Below, one piece after another: positions 49,367-61,642 of a stretch of DNA of 64,000 bases (positions are counted from its first letter, which is position 1; each line of letters starts with the position of its first letter). The stretch is from Alcaligenes faecalis. GTDB lineage: Bacteria > Pseudomonadota > Gammaproteobacteria > Burkholderiales > Burkholderiaceae_B. A program made the position numbers and the translations under genes. The stretch lies in the NCBI RefSeq assembly GCF_041521385.1, contig NZ_CP168006.1, forward strand, positions 620,001-684,000. Direction: 5' to 3'. A model generated the notes under the pieces. That model ran no database searches and was not told the origin of the DNA. It worked only from the letters and a program-made list of their open reading frames with translations.

Positions 49367-51369
49367 TACCGAACCGTCAGTACAAAAAAGGATAAGAGCG
49401 CCAGGATCCCGAGGATCATGGCAAAGGCGTAGTGATAGACGTAGCCGGACTGGATATGACGGCTGATTGCAGCCACCCAGCCCACTACGCGCGCACTACC
49501 GTTGACCACCAGGCCGTCAATCAGACCGCGGTCAGCACCTTTCCAGAGGCCCGTACCCAGGCAGCGAACGCCACGAGACAGCACTTGCTCGTTGAACCAG
49601 TCAACGTAGTACTTGTTCTCCAGGATACGGTAGATAAAAGAGCAGTTCTTCTTGATAGCGGCAGGCAAGGCCGGATTAACCAGATACATGTACCAGGCCA
49701 CCACAGCACCGGCTACAACCAGCCAGAATGGCACCGTCACAAAACCGTGCAAGGCATATGCCATCCAATCAGTCCAATGGGCAGCCAGATTTGCCATGGC
49801 AGGATGGTCGGGCAGAACCGTCACAATGCCGTCAAAGTAGCCACCGAACAGCAACGGATCCACAAACCAGATACCAGCGAAGATCGATGGAATAGCCAGC
49901 AGCACCAGAGGCAGCGTCACTACCCAGGGCGACTCGTGAGGATCGCCACCGTGAGCGTGATGGTCGTCGTGACCATGCAATTCGTCGTGCTTGACATCAC
50001 GGAAACGTTCTTTACCGTGGAACACCAGGAAGTACAGACGGAAGGAGTACAGCGAGGTGACGAACACACCGATCAGTGTGGCGTAGTAAGCGTAGGTCGA
50101 ACCCCAAATACCAGCTTCGCCTGCGGCCTCGATGATGTGTTCCTTCGAGTAGAAACCCGAGAAGAACGGCGTACCCACCAGAGCCAGCGTACCGATCAGG
50201 AAGGTCAGCCAGGTAATAGGCATGTACTTGCGCAGACCACCCATATTGCGGATGTCCTGATCGTGGTGCATACCGATAATCACCGAACCGGCGCCCAGGA
50301 ACAGCAAGGCTTTGAAGAAAGCGTGCGTCATCAGGTGGAACACCGCAGCCGAATAAGCCGAAGCCCCTAAAGCCACCGTCATATAACCCAACTGCGACAA
50401 AGTGGAGTAAGCCACCACACGCTTGACGTCGTTCTGGATAATACCCAACAAGCCCAGGAACAAGGCACCGGTAGCACCGATCACGATGATGAAGGACAAG
50501 GCCGTTGTCGACTGCTCAAACACAGGCGAGAAACGAGCCACCATGAAGATACCGGCCGTCACCATGGTCGCGGCGTGAATCAGCGCCGAGATAGGAGTAG
50601 GACCTTCCATGGAGTCAGGCAGCCAACTGTGCAAAGGAACCTGAGCCGATTTACCCATGGCACCCACAAACAGGGCCAGAGCAGCAACGGTCAGCAATTG
50701 CCAGTCGGTACCGGGGAATGTCAGGGTGCTCAGTTCCTGAACCTTGGCGAACACGTCACTGTAGTTCATGGAGCCGGTGTAGGCGTAGAGCAAGCCAATA
50801 CCCAAAGCAAAACCGAAGTCACCCACACGGTTGACCAGGAAGGCCTTCATGTTGGCAAAAATTGCAGTCTTGCGTTCGTACCAAAAACCGATCAGCAGGT
50901 AAGACACCAGACCCACTGCTTCCCAACCGAAGAACAGTTGCAGCATGTTGTTGGACATGACCAGCATCAGCATCGAGAAGGTAAACAGCGAGATGTAGGA
51001 GAAAAAGCGCTGGTAGCCCGGATCGTCTTTCATGTAGCCAATGGTGTAGATATGCACCATCAGCGACACGGACGTCACCACCACCATCATCAGGGCCGTC
51101 AGCTTGTCGATCAGGAAACCGATATCCCACTGAATACTGCCGATGGTGATCCAAGTGTAGACCGGACCGTTAAAGGTCTGACCATCCAGAACCTGAAACA
51201 TGACCATGACCGAGCCGACGAAAGACAGCAACACGCCCGCGATCGTGATCAGGTGAGCGCCTGTCTTGCCGATAAATCGACCCAGGAAGCCGGTACCAAA
51301 CAAACCGGCTAGCGCCGAGCCCACCAAGGGGGCAAGCGCAATCGTTAAGTAAAGATTTATGGAGTTCAT
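49366..51369 (-). CDS. nuoL: NADH-quinone oxidoreductase subunit L
   Basis: Largest antiporter-like subunit, 667 residues, with the C-terminal lateral helix that braces the membrane arm. Family marks: FFGWEAVGLVSYLLIGFWY, GKSAQVPLHSWLPDSMEGPTPISALIHAATMVTAGIF and AYSTLSQLGYMTVALG. A histidine-rich cytoplasmic loop (HDELHGHDDHHAHGGDPHES) lies near residue 470; it is a common feature of betaproteobacterial NuoL. Confidence 0.97.
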   Translation of the reverse strand: MNSINLYLTIALAPLVGSALAGLFGTGFLGRFIGKTGAHLITIAGVLLSFVGSVMVMFQVLDGQTFNGPVYTWITIGSIQWDIGFLIDKLTALMMVVVTSVSLMVHIYTIGYMKDDPGYQRFFSYISLFTFSMLMLVMSNNMLQLFFGWEAVGLVSYLLIGFWYERKTAIFANMKAFLVNRVGDFGFALGIGLLYAYTGSMNYSDVFAKVQELSTLTFPGTDWQLLTVAALALFVGAMGKSAQVPLHSWLPDSMEGPTPISALIHAATMVTAGIFMVARFSPVFEQSTTALSFIIVIGATGALFLGLLGIIQNDVKRVVAYSTLSQLGYMTVALGASAYSAAVFHLMTHAFFKALLFLGAGSVIIGMHHDQDIRNMGGLRKYMPITWLTFLIGTLALVGTPFFSGFYSKEHIIEAAGEAGIWGSTYAYYATLIGVFVTSLYSFRLYFLVFHGKERFRDVKHDELHGHDDHHAHGGDPHESPWVVTLPLVLLAIPSIFAGIWFVDPLLFGGYFDGIVTVLPDHPAMANLAAHWTDWMAYALHGFVTVPFWLVVAGAVVAWYMYLVNPALPAAIKKNCSFIYRILENKYYVDWFNEQVLSRGVRCLGTGLWKGADRGLIDGLVVNGSARVVGWVAAISRHIQSGYVYHYAFAMILGILALLSFFVLTVR

Positions 51370-51384
51370 TAGTGTGCTATCCCA

Positions 51385-51693
51385 TCAACCCTTGAGCTGG
51401 TCGAGATCCTGGACATTGATCGAATTAAGGTTACGGAACAACAGAACCAAAATTGCAAGACCAATGGCCGCCTCGGCCGCCGCGACCGTCAGGACGAAAA
51501 AGACAAACACCTGACCTGCCTCGTTGCCCATCCACGTTGAGAAGGCCACAAAGTTCATATTGGCCGACAAAAGAATCAGCTCAACAGACATGAGCAGGAT
51601 AATCAGGTTGCGACGGTTCAGGAAAAAGCCAAACAGGCCGATCGTGAACAGCACAGCGCCCAGGACCAAATAGTGCGCAAGCGTCAGCGTCAT
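51385..51693 (-). CDS. nuoK: NADH-quinone oxidoreductase subunit K
   Basis: Small membrane subunit (102 residues, three helices) with the conserved membrane glutamates in [14 protein letters not shown] and [11 protein letters not shown]. Three consecutive ATG codons (51699, 51696, 51693) overlap the nuoJ stop. The third gives the family's usual [13 protein letters not shown]; the AGGAG site (inside nuoJ) is best spaced for the second, so the start is uncertain by two codons. Confidence 0.95.
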   Translation of the reverse strand: MTLTLAHYLVLGAVLFTIGLFGFFLNRRNLIILLMSVELILLSANMNFVAFSTWMGNEAGQVFVFFVLTVAAAEAAIGLAILVLLFRNLNSINVQDLDQLKG

Positions 51694-51695
51694 CA

Positions 51696-52337
51696 TCATT
51701 TGTCTCCTGGCACGACAGCGTCAGCCGAACTGGACGCCGACGGCTTTTCGGTTTGAGAAGGAATGGAAACCATGCGCAGACGGTCTTTAGCGCGAACCTT
51801 GACCTGTTCGCCGGAGACGGTGCGTTTGACACCTTCACGTTTACGCAGAGTCAGTGCAATGGCCGCGATCATGCCAACCAGCAACACAATGCCACCCAGC
51901 AACACCGCCAGTACGTACTGGGAGTACATCAACTCGCCAATGACGCGGGTATTGTTGTAGTCCGCAGCCACCGCGGCAGCAGGTGCCGTAGTAAACCACA
52001 GCTTGGTCAACACAAAGCCCATTTCCAGAACCATGATGGCACCGATCAACAGCCCCATCGGCACATGAGCCTTGAATTTCTTGGCCGCAGATTCCTGACG
52101 AACGTCCAGCATCATGATGACGAACAGGAACATCACCATCACCGCGCCCACATAGACCACCACCAGCAAGAGGCCCAGGAACTCGGCGCCCATTGTGATC
52201 CACATCATGGCGGCCGTGAAGAACACCAGAATCAAGTGCAATACGGCCGTAACCGGGTTTTTGGCAGCGATCACGCGATACGCGGCCACCACCATCACCA
52301 GCGCCAGCACATAAAACAGAACAGTAGTAAATAACAT
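51696..52337 (-). CDS. nuoJ: NADH-quinone oxidoreductase subunit J
   Basis: Membrane subunit with five helices, 213 residues. Family marks: [56 protein letters not shown], with the pi-bulge helix region near residue 60. The C-terminal 50 residues are charged and Ser-rich with no recognised motif. The end overlaps nuoK. Confidence 0.96.
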   Translation of the reverse strand: MLFTTVLFYVLALVMVVAAYRVIAAKNPVTAVLHLILVFFTAAMMWITMGAEFLGLLLVVVYVGAVMVMFLFVIMMLDVRQESAAKKFKAHVPMGLLIGAIMVLEMGFVLTKLWFTTAPAAAVAADYNNTRVIGELMYSQYVLAVLLGGIVLLVGMIAAIALTLRKREGVKRTVSGEQVKVRAKDRLRMVSIPSQTEKPSASSSADAVVPGDK

Positions 52338-52355
52338 GAGTGTAGAGCTCCGGCC

Positions 52356-52844
52356 TTAGCGATAAGGTGCATCTGCGGCACGACGACGAGCAATCTCGTC
52401 TTCGTAGCGGTCACCAATAGCCAGCAGCATGTCCTTGGTGTAGTACAAATCGCCGCGTTTTTCACCGTGGTACTCGTGAATGTGCGTTTCCACGATCGAA
52501 TCGACCGGGCAGCTTTCTTCACAGAAACCACAGAAAATACACTTGGCCAGATCGATGTCGTAACGCGTGGTGCGGCGGGTGCCGTCCTCACGTTCAGCCG
52601 ATTCGATCGAGATGGCCATGGCGGGACATACGGCCTCGCACAGTTTGCACGCGATGCAACGCTCTTCGCCGTTTTCGTAGCGACGCAAGGCGTGCAGACC
52701 GCGAAAACGTGGCGAAGCGGGCGTGGTTTCAACGGGATAACGCAGCGTTACCTTGCGCTTGAAGAAATACTTCCCCGTCAGGCGCATGCCTTTGAGCATC
52801 TCGGACAGCATCAGGCTGCCAAAGAAATCTTTGATTGCTTCCAT
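52356..52844 (-). CDS. nuoI: NADH-quinone oxidoreductase subunit I
   Basis: Carries clusters N6a and N6b that relay electrons towards quinone. The 162-residue protein has two ferredoxin motifs, [12 protein letters not shown] and [18 protein letters not shown]. The frame is open to 52916, but [16 protein letters not shown] with AAGGGG seven bases ahead is the right start. It lies 17 bases after nuoH. Confidence 0.97.
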   Translation of the reverse strand: MEAIKDFFGSLMLSEMLKGMRLTGKYFFKRKVTLRYPVETTPASPRFRGLHALRRYENGEERCIACKLCEAVCPAMAISIESAEREDGTRRTTRYDIDLAKCIFCGFCEESCPVDSIVETHIHEYHGEKRGDLYYTKDMLLAIGDRYEDEIARRRAADAPYR

Positions 52845-52861
52845 AATCTTGCCCCTTAGCC

Positions 52862-53935
52862 TTAATGCCAGATGTTCCAGGGCGTCTGCATCCAGATCGC
52901 CACAATAACCAGCCAAACACCGGTCAGCGGGATAAATACTTTCCAGCCCAAACGCATGATCTGGTCATAGCGGTAACGTGGGAACGTTGCACGGAACCAG
53001 ATGAACATGGAGACCACGACAAAGGTCTTCAGACCCAGCCACAGCCACCCCGGAATCCAGGTAAAGGGAGCGAACTCGACAATGGGAGTCCAGCCACCCA
53101 AGAACATGATGGACGCCAGAGCCGACAGGAAAATCATGTTGGCGTATTCGCCCAGGAAGAACAGAGCGAAACCAGTACCGGAGTACTCCACCATGGGACC
53201 GGCCACAATTTCCGATTCGCCTTCCACCACGTCAAACGGGTGACGGTTGGTTTCAGCAACGGCGGAAATCACGTAGATCACAAACAGTGGCAGCAGTGGC
53301 AGCCAGTTCCAGGACAGGAAGTTCAAGCCCTTGTCCGCAAAGTAACCCTGAGTCTGACCAACCACGATGCCCGACAGATTCAGCGTACCGGAAACCAGCA
53401 GTACGGTAATCAGAACAAAGCCGATGGCCAGTTCGTAGGACAACACCTGAGCGGCTGCACGCAGACCACCCAGCAAGGCGTACTTGGAGTTGGAAGCCCA
53501 ACCGGCCACGATCACACCGTACACACCCAGCGAAGTAATCGCCAGAATGTACAGCAGACCGGCGTTCACGTCAGACAGAACCACATCGGGGCTGAAAGGA
53601 ATCACCGCCCAGGCGGCCAAAGCAGGCATCAGCGTCACAACCGGAGCCAACAGGTACAGAACCTTGTTGGACTTGGCTGGAACGATCAGCTCTTTGGTCA
53701 GCAGTTTGAAAACGTCAGCGAAAGGCTGCAGCAAGCCGCGGTAACCAACACGGGTTGGTCCCAGACGAACGTGCATGAAGCCGATCATCTTGCGTTCCCA
53801 GTAGGTCAGGTAAGCAACACACAGAATGACGGGCACCGCGATAGCGACAATCTTCAGCAGCGTCCACACCACATACCATGCACTCGGACCCAGCAGGTCC
53901 GAACCGTAGCTATTGATGGCAGAGAGAAATTCCAT
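52862..53935 (-). CDS. nuoH: NADH-quinone oxidoreductase subunit H
   Basis: Membrane subunit forming the quinone chamber with NuoB and NuoD. It has 357 residues and eight helices. Family marks: [38 protein letters not shown], the [20 protein letters not shown] loop and [15 protein letters not shown]. The ATG at 53935 has GGAG ten bases ahead; a GTG three codons earlier would overlap the end of nuoG. Confidence 0.97.
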   Translation of the reverse strand: MEFLSAINSYGSDLLGPSAWYVVWTLLKIVAIAVPVILCVAYLTYWERKMIGFMHVRLGPTRVGYRGLLQPFADVFKLLTKELIVPAKSNKVLYLLAPVVTLMPALAAWAVIPFSPDVVLSDVNAGLLYILAITSLGVYGVIVAGWASNSKYALLGGLRAAAQVLSYELAIGFVLITVLLVSGTLNLSGIVVGQTQGYFADKGLNFLSWNWLPLLPLFVIYVISAVAETNRHPFDVVEGESEIVAGPMVEYSGTGFALFFLGEYANMIFLSALASIMFLGGWTPIVEFAPFTWIPGWLWLGLKTFVVVSMFIWFRATFPRYRYDQIMRLGWKVFIPLTGVWLVIVAIWMQTPWNIWH

Positions 53936-53936
53936 G

Positions 53937-56267
53937 TTATGCACGCTCCACTGTCAATTGACCGAATGCGCTACCCAAAGCGGCAGTTTCAGAAAAAGCG
54001 GTGGCAACACGCACCGAGTTCAATGCCACGGTGTCATCCAGCTGAGCTGGCAAGCTGACTTCGCCTTGCGAAGAACGAACCTTCACCAGATCGCCGTCGG
54101 CCAAGCCCAGTTGGGTCAGCGTGGCGGCGGCCATGCGAGCCGTAGGAGCGGCCGAAGCAGGTGTTTCCTGCAAAGGAGCCGAACGGCGCACCAGCGCATC
54201 GCTACGATAAATAGGTACATCAGCCACACGCTCCAGACCGCTAGCGGCAGGCAGAACGCTGGCAGCCAGATTGATCTGGTTGGACAGGCGTGATTCCACA
54301 CCAGCAGCCATGACAGAGTCACGCACCGATTCAGAGGTTTCGTCGTCAAAACCATCCAGTTGGAACAAATTGCCCAGTACGCGCAGAACCTTCCAGGCCG
54401 GACGGGTATCGCCCACGGGAGCGGCAGCACCCTTGAAGCTTTGTACACGGCCTTCGGCGTTCACAAAGGTGCCGGAGGTTTCAGTGAACGGAGAGACGGG
54501 CAGCATCACATCGGCCCACTGCTCGGCAGCGGAACGATAGGAAGTCAGCGCGACCGAGAAGGTGGCGGACTGCAGTGTTTCCACAGCACGCTCGCCCAGA
54601 TCGCTGTCCAGAGCAGGCTCGACGTTCAGAACCAGGTAGGCACGCAGGGTCTGAGCCAGCATTTGCTCGGCGGTCAGACCGCCCTTGCCCGGTACGGCGT
54701 TAGCCAAATAACCACCCACGGTGTTACCACCGGCAGTCAGGAAGCCCAGCTTGGCACCGCTAGCCTGTGCAATCGCATTGGCGTTGGCAGCAATTACGCT
54801 AGCCTGATCCGAGTTGACAGCCATATTGCCCAGCAAGATAGCCACGCGTTCGCCGGAAACCAGGCTGTCAGCAATCTGCTGAGCTTCAGCAGAAACTTGC
54901 ACGCCTTCCAGACCCGCAGGAACTGCGCTGTCTTTGACTTTGGCAACGGCAACCAGCACTTGAGCCAGAGAGTTGGCCAACTGGCTGGGAGCAACCGTCA
55001 TGCGGCCAGCAATCGCATTGAACAATGGATTATCGGCAGCCGAATCAATAAAGGAAACTTGAGCGCCACGTTTGACAGCCTGACGCAGACGCTGGGCCAT
55101 CAAGGGGTGATCTTTACGCAGGAAGGAGCCCACGACCAGAACGCGATCGAGCTCGTTCAAGGCGGTCAGAGGCATACCCAACCAAGGTACACCGGCCAGG
55201 GCGCCATCCAGACGGGCATCGGTCTGACGCAAACGGAAGTCCACGTTTTCGGTACCCAGGGCACGACCTAGACGAGCCAGCAAAGCCAGTTCTTCGGTTG
55301 TGGAGGTAGCCGAACCAATACAGCCCAGTTGATCTGCACCAAACTTCTCGCGTACGGCATTCATGCCAGCAACGATGGTTTGCATGGCGTCGTTCCAGGA
55401 GGCTTCACGCCACTGGCCGTCATCACCACGCACCATGGGGCGAGTCAGACGGTCTTCGGTGTACAGACCTTCGTAGGAGAAACGGTCACGGTCGCTGATC
55501 CAGCACTCGTTGACTTCGTCGTTCTCGAAAGGAACAACACGCAGTACCTTGTCCATCTTGGCTTGCAGCACCAGGTTGGCACCCACGCTGTCGTGCGGGC
55601 TAACGCTGCGACGACGGGCCAGTTCCCAGGTACGGGCATTGAAGCGGAAAGGTTTGGAGAGCAAGGCACCGACGGGGCAAACGTCAATCATGTTGCCCGA
55701 CAATTCGGACTCGACTGCGCGACCCACAAAGGTAGTGATTTCGGCGTGTTCGCCGCGGTTGAGCATACCAACCTCTTGCACACCGGCAATTTCTTCGCCA
55801 GTACGCACACAGCGGGTGCAGTGAATGCAACGCTGCATGGCTTCGGTGGAAATCAGCGGCCCCATGGACTTGGCAGCCACGACGCGCTTTTCTTCCTTGT
55901 AGCGCGACTCGGAGCCACCGTAACCCACGGCCAGATCCTGCAACTGACACTCACCGCCCTGGTCACACACGGGGCAATCCAGAGGGTGGTTGATCAGCAG
56001 AAATTCCATGACGCTCTTTTGAGCAGCCACAGCTTTTTCCGAACGAGTACGCACAACCATGCCGTTGGTGACGGGAGTGGCGCAAGCAGGCAAAGGCTTG
56101 GGCGCTTTTTCCACGTCCACCAAACACATGCGGCAGTTGGCGGCAATACTCAGTTTTTTGTGATAACAGAAGTGCGGCACGTAGACCCCGGCGTCATGGG
56201 CAGCCTGAATGACCATGCTGCCTTCCGGGGCGTCAACTTTAATGCCATCGATGGTGAGTTCTACCAT
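53937..56267 (-). CDS. nuoG: NADH-quinone oxidoreductase subunit G
   Basis: Large iron-sulfur subunit of the peripheral arm, 776 residues. The N-terminal [2Fe-2S] domain carries [15 protein letters not shown] with a further cysteine in LPACATPV. The His/Cys cluster segment [18 protein letters not shown] follows, then the 4Fe-4S site [14 protein letters not shown] and a molybdopterin-oxidoreductase-like domain (from about residue 220) without cofactor. The end falls two bases before the nuoH ATG. Confidence 0.97.
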   Translation of the reverse strand: MVELTIDGIKVDAPEGSMVIQAAHDAGVYVPHFCYHKKLSIAANCRMCLVDVEKAPKPLPACATPVTNGMVVRTRSEKAVAAQKSVMEFLLINHPLDCPVCDQGGECQLQDLAVGYGGSESRYKEEKRVVAAKSMGPLISTEAMQRCIHCTRCVRTGEEIAGVQEVGMLNRGEHAEITTFVGRAVESELSGNMIDVCPVGALLSKPFRFNARTWELARRRSVSPHDSVGANLVLQAKMDKVLRVVPFENDEVNECWISDRDRFSYEGLYTEDRLTRPMVRGDDGQWREASWNDAMQTIVAGMNAVREKFGADQLGCIGSATSTTEELALLARLGRALGTENVDFRLRQTDARLDGALAGVPWLGMPLTALNELDRVLVVGSFLRKDHPLMAQRLRQAVKRGAQVSFIDSAADNPLFNAIAGRMTVAPSQLANSLAQVLVAVAKVKDSAVPAGLEGVQVSAEAQQIADSLVSGERVAILLGNMAVNSDQASVIAANANAIAQASGAKLGFLTAGGNTVGGYLANAVPGKGGLTAEQMLAQTLRAYLVLNVEPALDSDLGERAVETLQSATFSVALTSYRSAAEQWADVMLPVSPFTETSGTFVNAEGRVQSFKGAAAPVGDTRPAWKVLRVLGNLFQLDGFDDETSESVRDSVMAAGVESRLSNQINLAASVLPAASGLERVADVPIYRSDALVRRSAPLQETPASAAPTARMAAATLTQLGLADGDLVKVRSSQGEVSLPAQLDDTVALNSVRVATAFSETAALGSAFGQLTVERA

Positions 56268-56281
56268 TACGTTGTCCTGGC

Positions 56282-57649
56282 CTACAAATATTGAGGCACC
56301 ACACAGCCTTTATGCTCGATGTGGTGTGCGAACTCGTCGCGGAAATGCTTAACGAAACTGCGCACCGGCATGGCCGCAGCATCACCCAGGGCGCAAATGG
56401 TGCGACCCATGATGTTATGTGCGATGTCGTCGAGCATATCCAGGTCTTCCGGACGACCTTGACCGTTCTCGATACGATGCACCATACGCCACAACCAGCC
56501 TGTGCCTTCCCGGCACGGCGTACACTGGCCGCAGCTTTCGTGATAGTAAAAATAGGACAGGCGCAGCAGGGACTTGACCATGCAGCGCGTCTCGTCCATC
56601 ACAATGACAGCGCCCGAACCCAGCATGGAACCTGCCTTGGCAATGGAGTCATAGTCCAGGTTGGTGGCCATCATGATGTCAGCGGGCAACACGGGCGAGC
56701 TGGAACCACCTGGGATCACCGCTTTCAGTTTGCGACCATCGCGCATACCGCCGGCCAGTTCCAGCAAGGTAGCAAACGGTGTCCCCAGAGGCACTTCGTA
56801 GTTACCGGGACGCTCTACGTCACCCGTAATGGAGAAGATCTTGGTGCCACCGGCGTTGGGGATACCTACTTCCAGGTATTCCTGACCGCTGTTGCGCAAA
56901 ATCCAGGGCACAGCAGCGAAGGTTTCGGTGTTGTTGATGGTCGTCGGCTTGCCGTACAGACCAAAACTGGCCGGGAATGGCGGTTTGAAACGGGGCTGGC
57001 CCTTCTTGCCTTCCAGCGACTCCAGCAATGCAGTTTCTTCACCGCAAATATAGGCGCCGTAGCCGTGGAACGCATGCAGTTGGAAGCTGAAATCCGAACC
57101 CAGGATCTTATCGCCCAGGAAGCCAGCCGCACGGGCCTGCTCTAGCGCCTCTTCAAAACGCTGATAGATTTCAAACACTTCACCGTGGATGTAGTTGTAG
57201 CCGACGGTAATACCCATGGCATAGGCAGCAATAGCCATGCCTTCAATCACGATGTGGGGGTTAAAACGCAGAATATCGCGGTCTTTAAAGGTACCGGGCT
57301 CGCCCTCGTCGGAGTTACATACCAGGTACTTTTGACCGGGCAAACTACGGGGCATGAAGCTCCACTTCAGACCCGATGGAAAACCTGCACCACCACGACC
57401 GCGCAAGGCTGAAGTCTTGACTTCCGCAATCACGTCTTCGGGTTTCATGCCGGTGGTCAAGACCTTGCGCAGGGCCTCATAGCCACCACGCTTGACGTAC
57501 TCTTCCAGGCCCCAGTTATCGCCGTTCAAACCAGCCAGAATCTGTGGCTGAATATGACGATCATGAAAAATCATGCTGCGCGATACGTCGCCACCAGGGT
57601 TGGGTTCCAAACCCTGTGCGAACTTGCGCAGAATGTCCGGTGCAATCAT
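56282..57649 (-). CDS. nuoF: NADH-quinone oxidoreductase subunit F
   Basis: Binds NADH and FMN and carries cluster N3. The 455-residue protein has [17 protein letters not shown] (FMN/NADH site), [20 protein letters not shown] and the cluster motif [11 protein letters not shown] with the fourth cysteine near [12 protein letters not shown]. The ATG overlaps the nuoE stop by four bases. Confidence 0.97.
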   Translation of the reverse strand: MIAPDILRKFAQGLEPNPGGDVSRSMIFHDRHIQPQILAGLNGDNWGLEEYVKRGGYEALRKVLTTGMKPEDVIAEVKTSALRGRGGAGFPSGLKWSFMPRSLPGQKYLVCNSDEGEPGTFKDRDILRFNPHIVIEGMAIAAYAMGITVGYNYIHGEVFEIYQRFEEALEQARAAGFLGDKILGSDFSFQLHAFHGYGAYICGEETALLESLEGKKGQPRFKPPFPASFGLYGKPTTINNTETFAAVPWILRNSGQEYLEVGIPNAGGTKIFSITGDVERPGNYEVPLGTPFATLLELAGGMRDGRKLKAVIPGGSSSPVLPADIMMATNLDYDSIAKAGSMLGSGAVIVMDETRCMVKSLLRLSYFYYHESCGQCTPCREGTGWLWRMVHRIENGQGRPEDLDMLDDIAHNIMGRTICALGDAAAMPVRSFVKHFRDEFAHHIEHKGCVVPQYL

Positions 57650-58140
57650 GCCGATTCTCCGTGTGTCTTCAATTCTTCGAGCATGGCATCAATGCGCTCG
57701 GCTTCCATGCGCACGCACATGTGCTGATTGTTCAGCAACATGACGGGCGAATCACCACATGAGCCCATGCACTCTCCCATGATCAGGGAGAACTGGCCGT
57801 CCGCCGTGGTTTCACCGTATTCGATACCCAGTTTCTCTTTCAGGTACTCGCCAGCCTTGACGCCATCACGCAGCGCACAGGGCAAGTTGGTGCAAACGGA
57901 AATGGTGACGCGGCCAACGGGCTTGGTGTGGAACATGTTGTAGAAGGTTGCCACCTCCTGCACAGCGATAGGCTCCACGCCAATATATTGGGCCACATCC
58001 TCGATAATCTCTGGCGATACCCAGCCTTTTTCCTGCTGGGCAATGGCCAGGGAGGCCATGATGGCAGAGCGACGTTGATCTGCCGGGAACTTGCTCAGTT
58101 CCTTATCTATCTGTTGGTAGGCTTTTTCGGAAAGCAACAT
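57646..58140 (-). CDS. nuoE: NADH-quinone oxidoreductase subunit E
   Basis: Thioredoxin-fold [2Fe-2S] subunit (cluster N1a), 164 residues. Cluster cysteines sit in CTNLPCAL and [11 protein letters not shown]. Other family marks are [15 protein letters not shown] and the helical N-terminus ([14 protein letters not shown]). It lies 29 bases after nuoD. Confidence 0.96.
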   Translation of the reverse strand: MLLSEKAYQQIDKELSKFPADQRRSAIMASLAIAQQEKGWVSPEIIEDVAQYIGVEPIAVQEVATFYNMFHTKPVGRVTISVCTNLPCALRDGVKAGEYLKEKLGIEYGETTADGQFSLIMGECMGSCGDSPVMLLNNQHMCVRMEAERIDAMLEELKTHGESA

Positions 58141-58169
58141 AATTCGGTTCCGTTTTTCCAGGCGCGACC

Positions 58170-59423
58170 TTAACGGTCGATCTCGCCAAACACAATGTCC
58201 TGCGTGCCGATGATCGTGACCGCGTCGGCAATCATGTGACCGCGGCTCATTTCATCGAGGGCCTGCAAGTGGACGAAGCCCGGAGCACGGATCTTCATGC
58301 GGTAAGGCTTGTTGCCGCCGTCAGATACCAGATAAATGCCAAACTCGCCCTTGGGATGCTCCACACCGGCATACACTTCGCCAGTAGGCACGTGCATACC
58401 TTCGGAGAACAGTTTGAAATGGTGGATCAAGTCCTCCATCCCGGTTTTCATGCGTTCGCGCGATGGCGGCGCCACTTTGTGGTTATCCGTGATGACAGGA
58501 CCGGGGTTGTTGCGCAGCCACTGTACACACTGACGGATGATGCGGTTGCTCTCGCGCATTTCCGCGATACGAACCAGATAACGGTCGTAAGAGTCACCGT
58601 TGCGACCCACAGGAATATCAAATTCGACGCGATCATAGACTTCGTAGGGCTGCATCTTGCGCAGATCCCACTCAACGCCCGAACCACGCAGCATGGGGCC
58701 GGTAAAGCCCAGCGCCTTGGCGCGATCAGGATCCACCACGCCCACGCCCACCAGACGCTGCTTCCAGATACGGTTATCGGTCAGCAGGGTTTCGTATTCG
58801 TCGACACAAGTGGGGAAACGGTTGGTGAAGTCTTCGATGAAATCCAGCAAAGAACCCGAACGAGCTTCGTTCATGGCTTTCAGTTCTTTGTCGGAGCGGT
58901 ATTTGTTGGCCTTGTACTGAGGCATGGTGCCGGGCAGATCGCGGTAAACGCCACCTGGACGGTAGTAGGCCGCGTGCAAACGGGCGCCGGAGACCGCTTC
59001 GTAGCAGTCCATCAGGTCTTCACGTTCACGGAAGGCGTACAGGAACACAGCCATGGCCCCCACGTCCAGCGCATGCGAGCCGACCGACATCAGGTGGTTC
59101 AGAATGCGGGTGATCTCGTCAAACATGACGCGGATGTACTGGGCACGCAACGGAACCTCGACACCGACCAGACGCTCCACAGCCATACAGTAAGCATGCT
59201 CATTGACCATCATGGACACATAGTCCAGACGATCCATGTATGGCAGGGTTTGCAGGAAAGTGCGGTTTTCAGCCAGTTTTTCGGTGGCGCGGTGCAACAG
59301 CCCAATATGGGGGTCAGCACGCTGAATGACTTCGCCGTCCAGCTCAAGCACCAAACGCAATACACCGTGTGCGGCGGGGTGCTGAGGACCAAAGTTCAGG
59401 GTATAGTTTTGAATTTCTGCCAT
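58170..59423 (-). CDS. nuoD: NADH-quinone oxidoreductase subunit D
   Basis: Forms the quinone site with NuoB, 417 residues. Family marks: [36 protein letters not shown], the [17 protein letters not shown] helix and the C-terminal [18 protein letters not shown]. Of the four nickel ligands of related hydrogenases only remnants remain, as expected. Confidence 0.97.
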   Translation of the reverse strand: MAEIQNYTLNFGPQHPAAHGVLRLVLELDGEVIQRADPHIGLLHRATEKLAENRTFLQTLPYMDRLDYVSMMVNEHAYCMAVERLVGVEVPLRAQYIRVMFDEITRILNHLMSVGSHALDVGAMAVFLYAFREREDLMDCYEAVSGARLHAAYYRPGGVYRDLPGTMPQYKANKYRSDKELKAMNEARSGSLLDFIEDFTNRFPTCVDEYETLLTDNRIWKQRLVGVGVVDPDRAKALGFTGPMLRGSGVEWDLRKMQPYEVYDRVEFDIPVGRNGDSYDRYLVRIAEMRESNRIIRQCVQWLRNNPGPVITDNHKVAPPSRERMKTGMEDLIHHFKLFSEGMHVPTGEVYAGVEHPKGEFGIYLVSDGGNKPYRMKIRAPGFVHLQALDEMSRGHMIADAVTIIGTQDIVFGEIDR

Positions 59424-59428
59424 GATGC

Positions 59429-60040
59429 TTATCGCCCAATTCCGTAATCGTCCTCGCGCACCACACGTGGCGTGATCTCACGCGGCTCGATGGTGACGGG
59501 CTGGTAAATGACCCGCTTCTGCTCGGTGTCATAGCGCATTTCGACGTAGCCGGAGATGGGGAAGTCTTTGCGGAACGGATGGCCGATGAAACCGTAGTCG
59601 GTCAGGATGCGACGCAGATCAGGGTGGTTCTCGAAAACAATGCCATATAGGTCAAACGCCTCGCGCTCGAACCAGTTCACCGACGGCCAGACCTCGAACA
59701 AGGTTGGCAGCGTTGGGAAATCGTCATTGGGCACAAAGCAGCGCACACGCAGGCGCCAGTTGTGCGTCAAGGACATCAGGTGCAACACAACAGCAAAGCG
59801 ATGAGGAAACTGAGCCGATGCAGCCTGATAGGTAGGCGCTTTCCAGGCGGAATAATCAATCCCGCACAAGTCGATACAGGTCTCAAAGCGCAAGTCAGCG
59901 TGGTCACGCAGCAGTGTGCAGGTATCGAGCCATGCATCAGCCGGCACTTCCAAAGTGAGTTCATTGCGCGCTTGCGTCAACGCAGCCTGCTCGCCCAGGA
60001 TGGAGAGCAAGTTGGTTTTTAAAGTTTCTAGCCGTGTCAT
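59429..60040 (-). CDS. nuoC: NADH-quinone oxidoreductase subunit C
   Basis: Peripheral-arm 30-kDa subunit, 203 residues, separate from NuoD as usual outside enterobacteria. The signature is [37 protein letters not shown]. It lies five bases before nuoD. Confidence 0.97.
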   Translation of the reverse strand: MTRLETLKTNLLSILGEQAALTQARNELTLEVPADAWLDTCTLLRDHADLRFETCIDLCGIDYSAWKAPTYQAASAQFPHRFAVVLHLMSLTHNWRLRVRCFVPNDDFPTLPTLFEVWPSVNWFEREAFDLYGIVFENHPDLRRILTDYGFIGHPFRKDFPISGYVEMRYDTEQKRVIYQPVTIEPREITPRVVREDDYGIGR

Positions 60041-60066
60041 AGTCTTGTTTAGCCTGTTCTAACCGT

Positions 60067-60543
60067 TCAGCGTGCGATGGTATTGGTCAAACGGATCTTG
60101 TTCTGCATTTGGAGCAAACCGTAAACCAAAGCTTCAGCGGTAGGAGGACAGCCCGGCACGTACACGTCTACCGGCACGATGCGGTCACAGCCGCGCACCA
60201 CCGAGTAAGAGTAGTGGTAGTAGCCGCCACCATTGGCACAGGAGCCCATGGAAACAACCCAACGTGGCTCAGCCATCTGGTCGTACACCTTGCGCAAGGC
60301 AGGCGCCATCTTGTTGCACAGAGTGCCCGCCACAATCATCAAGTCAGATTGACGAGGGCTGGGACGGAAAATAATGCCAAATTGGTCCAGGTCATAACGA
60401 GCCGCACCAGCGTGCATCATTTCCACTGCACAACAGGCCAGACCAAATGTCATGGGCCACATGGACCCTGTTTTTGCCCAGTTCAGAAACTTGTCTGCAC
60501 TGGTCGTCACAAAACCTTCTTTGAGAATGCCGTCGATAGCCAT
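60067..60543 (-). CDS. nuoB: NADH-quinone oxidoreductase subunit B
   Basis: Carries cluster N2, the last electron donor to quinone. The 158-residue protein has the adjacent cysteines in [17 protein letters not shown] and [11 protein letters not shown]. The 145-base gap from nuoA is the largest in the operon and contains a small hairpin (AACCC / GGGTT at 60661-60675) followed by TT on the minus strand, which may slow or trim the transcript. Confidence 0.97.
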   Translation of the reverse strand: MAIDGILKEGFVTTSADKFLNWAKTGSMWPMTFGLACCAVEMMHAGAARYDLDQFGIIFRPSPRQSDLMIVAGTLCNKMAPALRKVYDQMAEPRWVVSMGSCANGGGYYHYSYSVVRGCDRIVPVDVYVPGCPPTAEALVYGLLQMQNKIRLTNTIAR

Positions 60544-60688
60544 AGTAGTTGCCTTTTGCCGGATCAGAGCCTGGGAAGCCCCGGCCTATCCTGTTGCTGA
60601 CCAAACCCGCTGTCATCAAGACGCATCCCCATGCCCCTTATGCCCAGCAGCAGACGCGAAAACCCCGACAGGGTTCTCTATGGATGGG

Positions 60689-61048
60689 TTATTCCCAGTC
60701 CAGAGCGCCTTTTTTCCATTCGTAGATAAAACCGACCGTCAAAACGGCCAGGAACGCCATAACGGTCCAGAAACCGACCAGGCCTACTGTTCCATTGGCC
60801 ATGGCCCAGGGAAACAGAAAAGCGATTTCCAGATCGAACATGATGAACAGAATCGCGATCAGGTAGTAACGAATGTCCACCTTCATGCGCGAGTCGCCGA
60901 ATGCTTCAAAACCGCATTCGTAAGGAGAGAGCTTTTCAGCATCGGGCCGGTTAGGACCGAGCACTCGACCGACCAAAAGTAAGGCCAGGCCAATCCCAGT
61001 GGCAACGATGATAAATAGCAAAACGGGAAAGTACTCTTGCAGGTTCAT
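60689..61048 (-). CDS. nuoA: NADH-quinone oxidoreductase subunit A
   Basis: First gene of the complex I operon: 119-residue membrane subunit with three helices. Family marks: [64 protein letters not shown]. The frame is open to a GTG at 61153, but the family start is the ATG at 61048, preceded by GGA eight bases ahead. Confidence 0.97.
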   Translation of the reverse strand: MNLQEYFPVLLFIIVATGIGLALLLVGRVLGPNRPDAEKLSPYECGFEAFGDSRMKVDIRYYLIAILFIMFDLEIAFLFPWAMANGTVGLVGFWTVMAFLAVLTVGFIYEWKKGALDWE

Positions 61049-61545
61049 GCAAAGCATCCAATCGCAGTAAATAAACTCTTGGATTGTAGCATTTTGAGAG
61101 CACAGTTTTGGGGGATAACCCCAAAGCATTACATCTATGCGCGGGTGTTGCACCCACGCCGCAAAAACTGTCAGCTACCTGACTGGAAACCCTTCAACTA
61201 TTGATTATTTATTCTATTAAGGGTTGCGATTGTAGACTTCAATCAACTATCTTACTCGTTTTTGTAAGGTAAATGTCAGCCACCAAACAGAAGAAAATGA
61301 TTTTTCCTGCTTATTTTGTAAGCAAGCCAAACAAGACCAAGTAGTCGCAATGGTCGTTAGACAGATTTAGCACGCACTCCAGCCCCTACATCACAACAAC
61401 AGAGTACCACCCCAGGAAACTCACAGACCTTACGCCAATAGCCAACACATACCAACGAACCCATAAACACGAGCAGCAAAACCAAACACAGCCCCTACAA
61501 CCCGAACAGGCCCAAACAAACACCCCAAAAAAGCAGTAGACAATA
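61049..61545. other. Leader and promoter region of the nuo operon
   Basis: About 500 bases without a supported gene. On the minus strand a -10-like TACAAT lies near 61090, without a good -35. A 7-bp hairpin (TTTGGGG at 61107-61113, CCCCAAA at 61119-61125) is just upstream of it. The part 61195-61330 is A/T-rich and carries several TTGAT/ATCAA half-sites (near 61202 and 61241) of the kind bound by FNR-type regulators; the spacing does not make a full box. Confidence 0.45.
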
Positions 61546-61573
61546 AAAAAGCCATCCCGAAGGATGGCTTTTT
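61546..61573 (-). terminator. Intrinsic terminator of the porin gene
   Basis: A 12-bp stem AAAAAGCCATCC / GGATGGCTTTTT whose minus-strand loop is TTCG closed by C-G, an extra-stable tetraloop, followed by a T run. Confidence 0.92.
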
Positions 61574-61642
61574 ATACTTCTGCAGTTCAGGCGAATCCGA
61601 AAATTTGCCTTTCGCAACGCGTAGACAAGCTACGCGAAACAA

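Noticed and set aside
61430..61642. 70-codon minus frame beside the porin gene
   Set aside because: It runs through the porin terminator hairpin and lacks a start signal.
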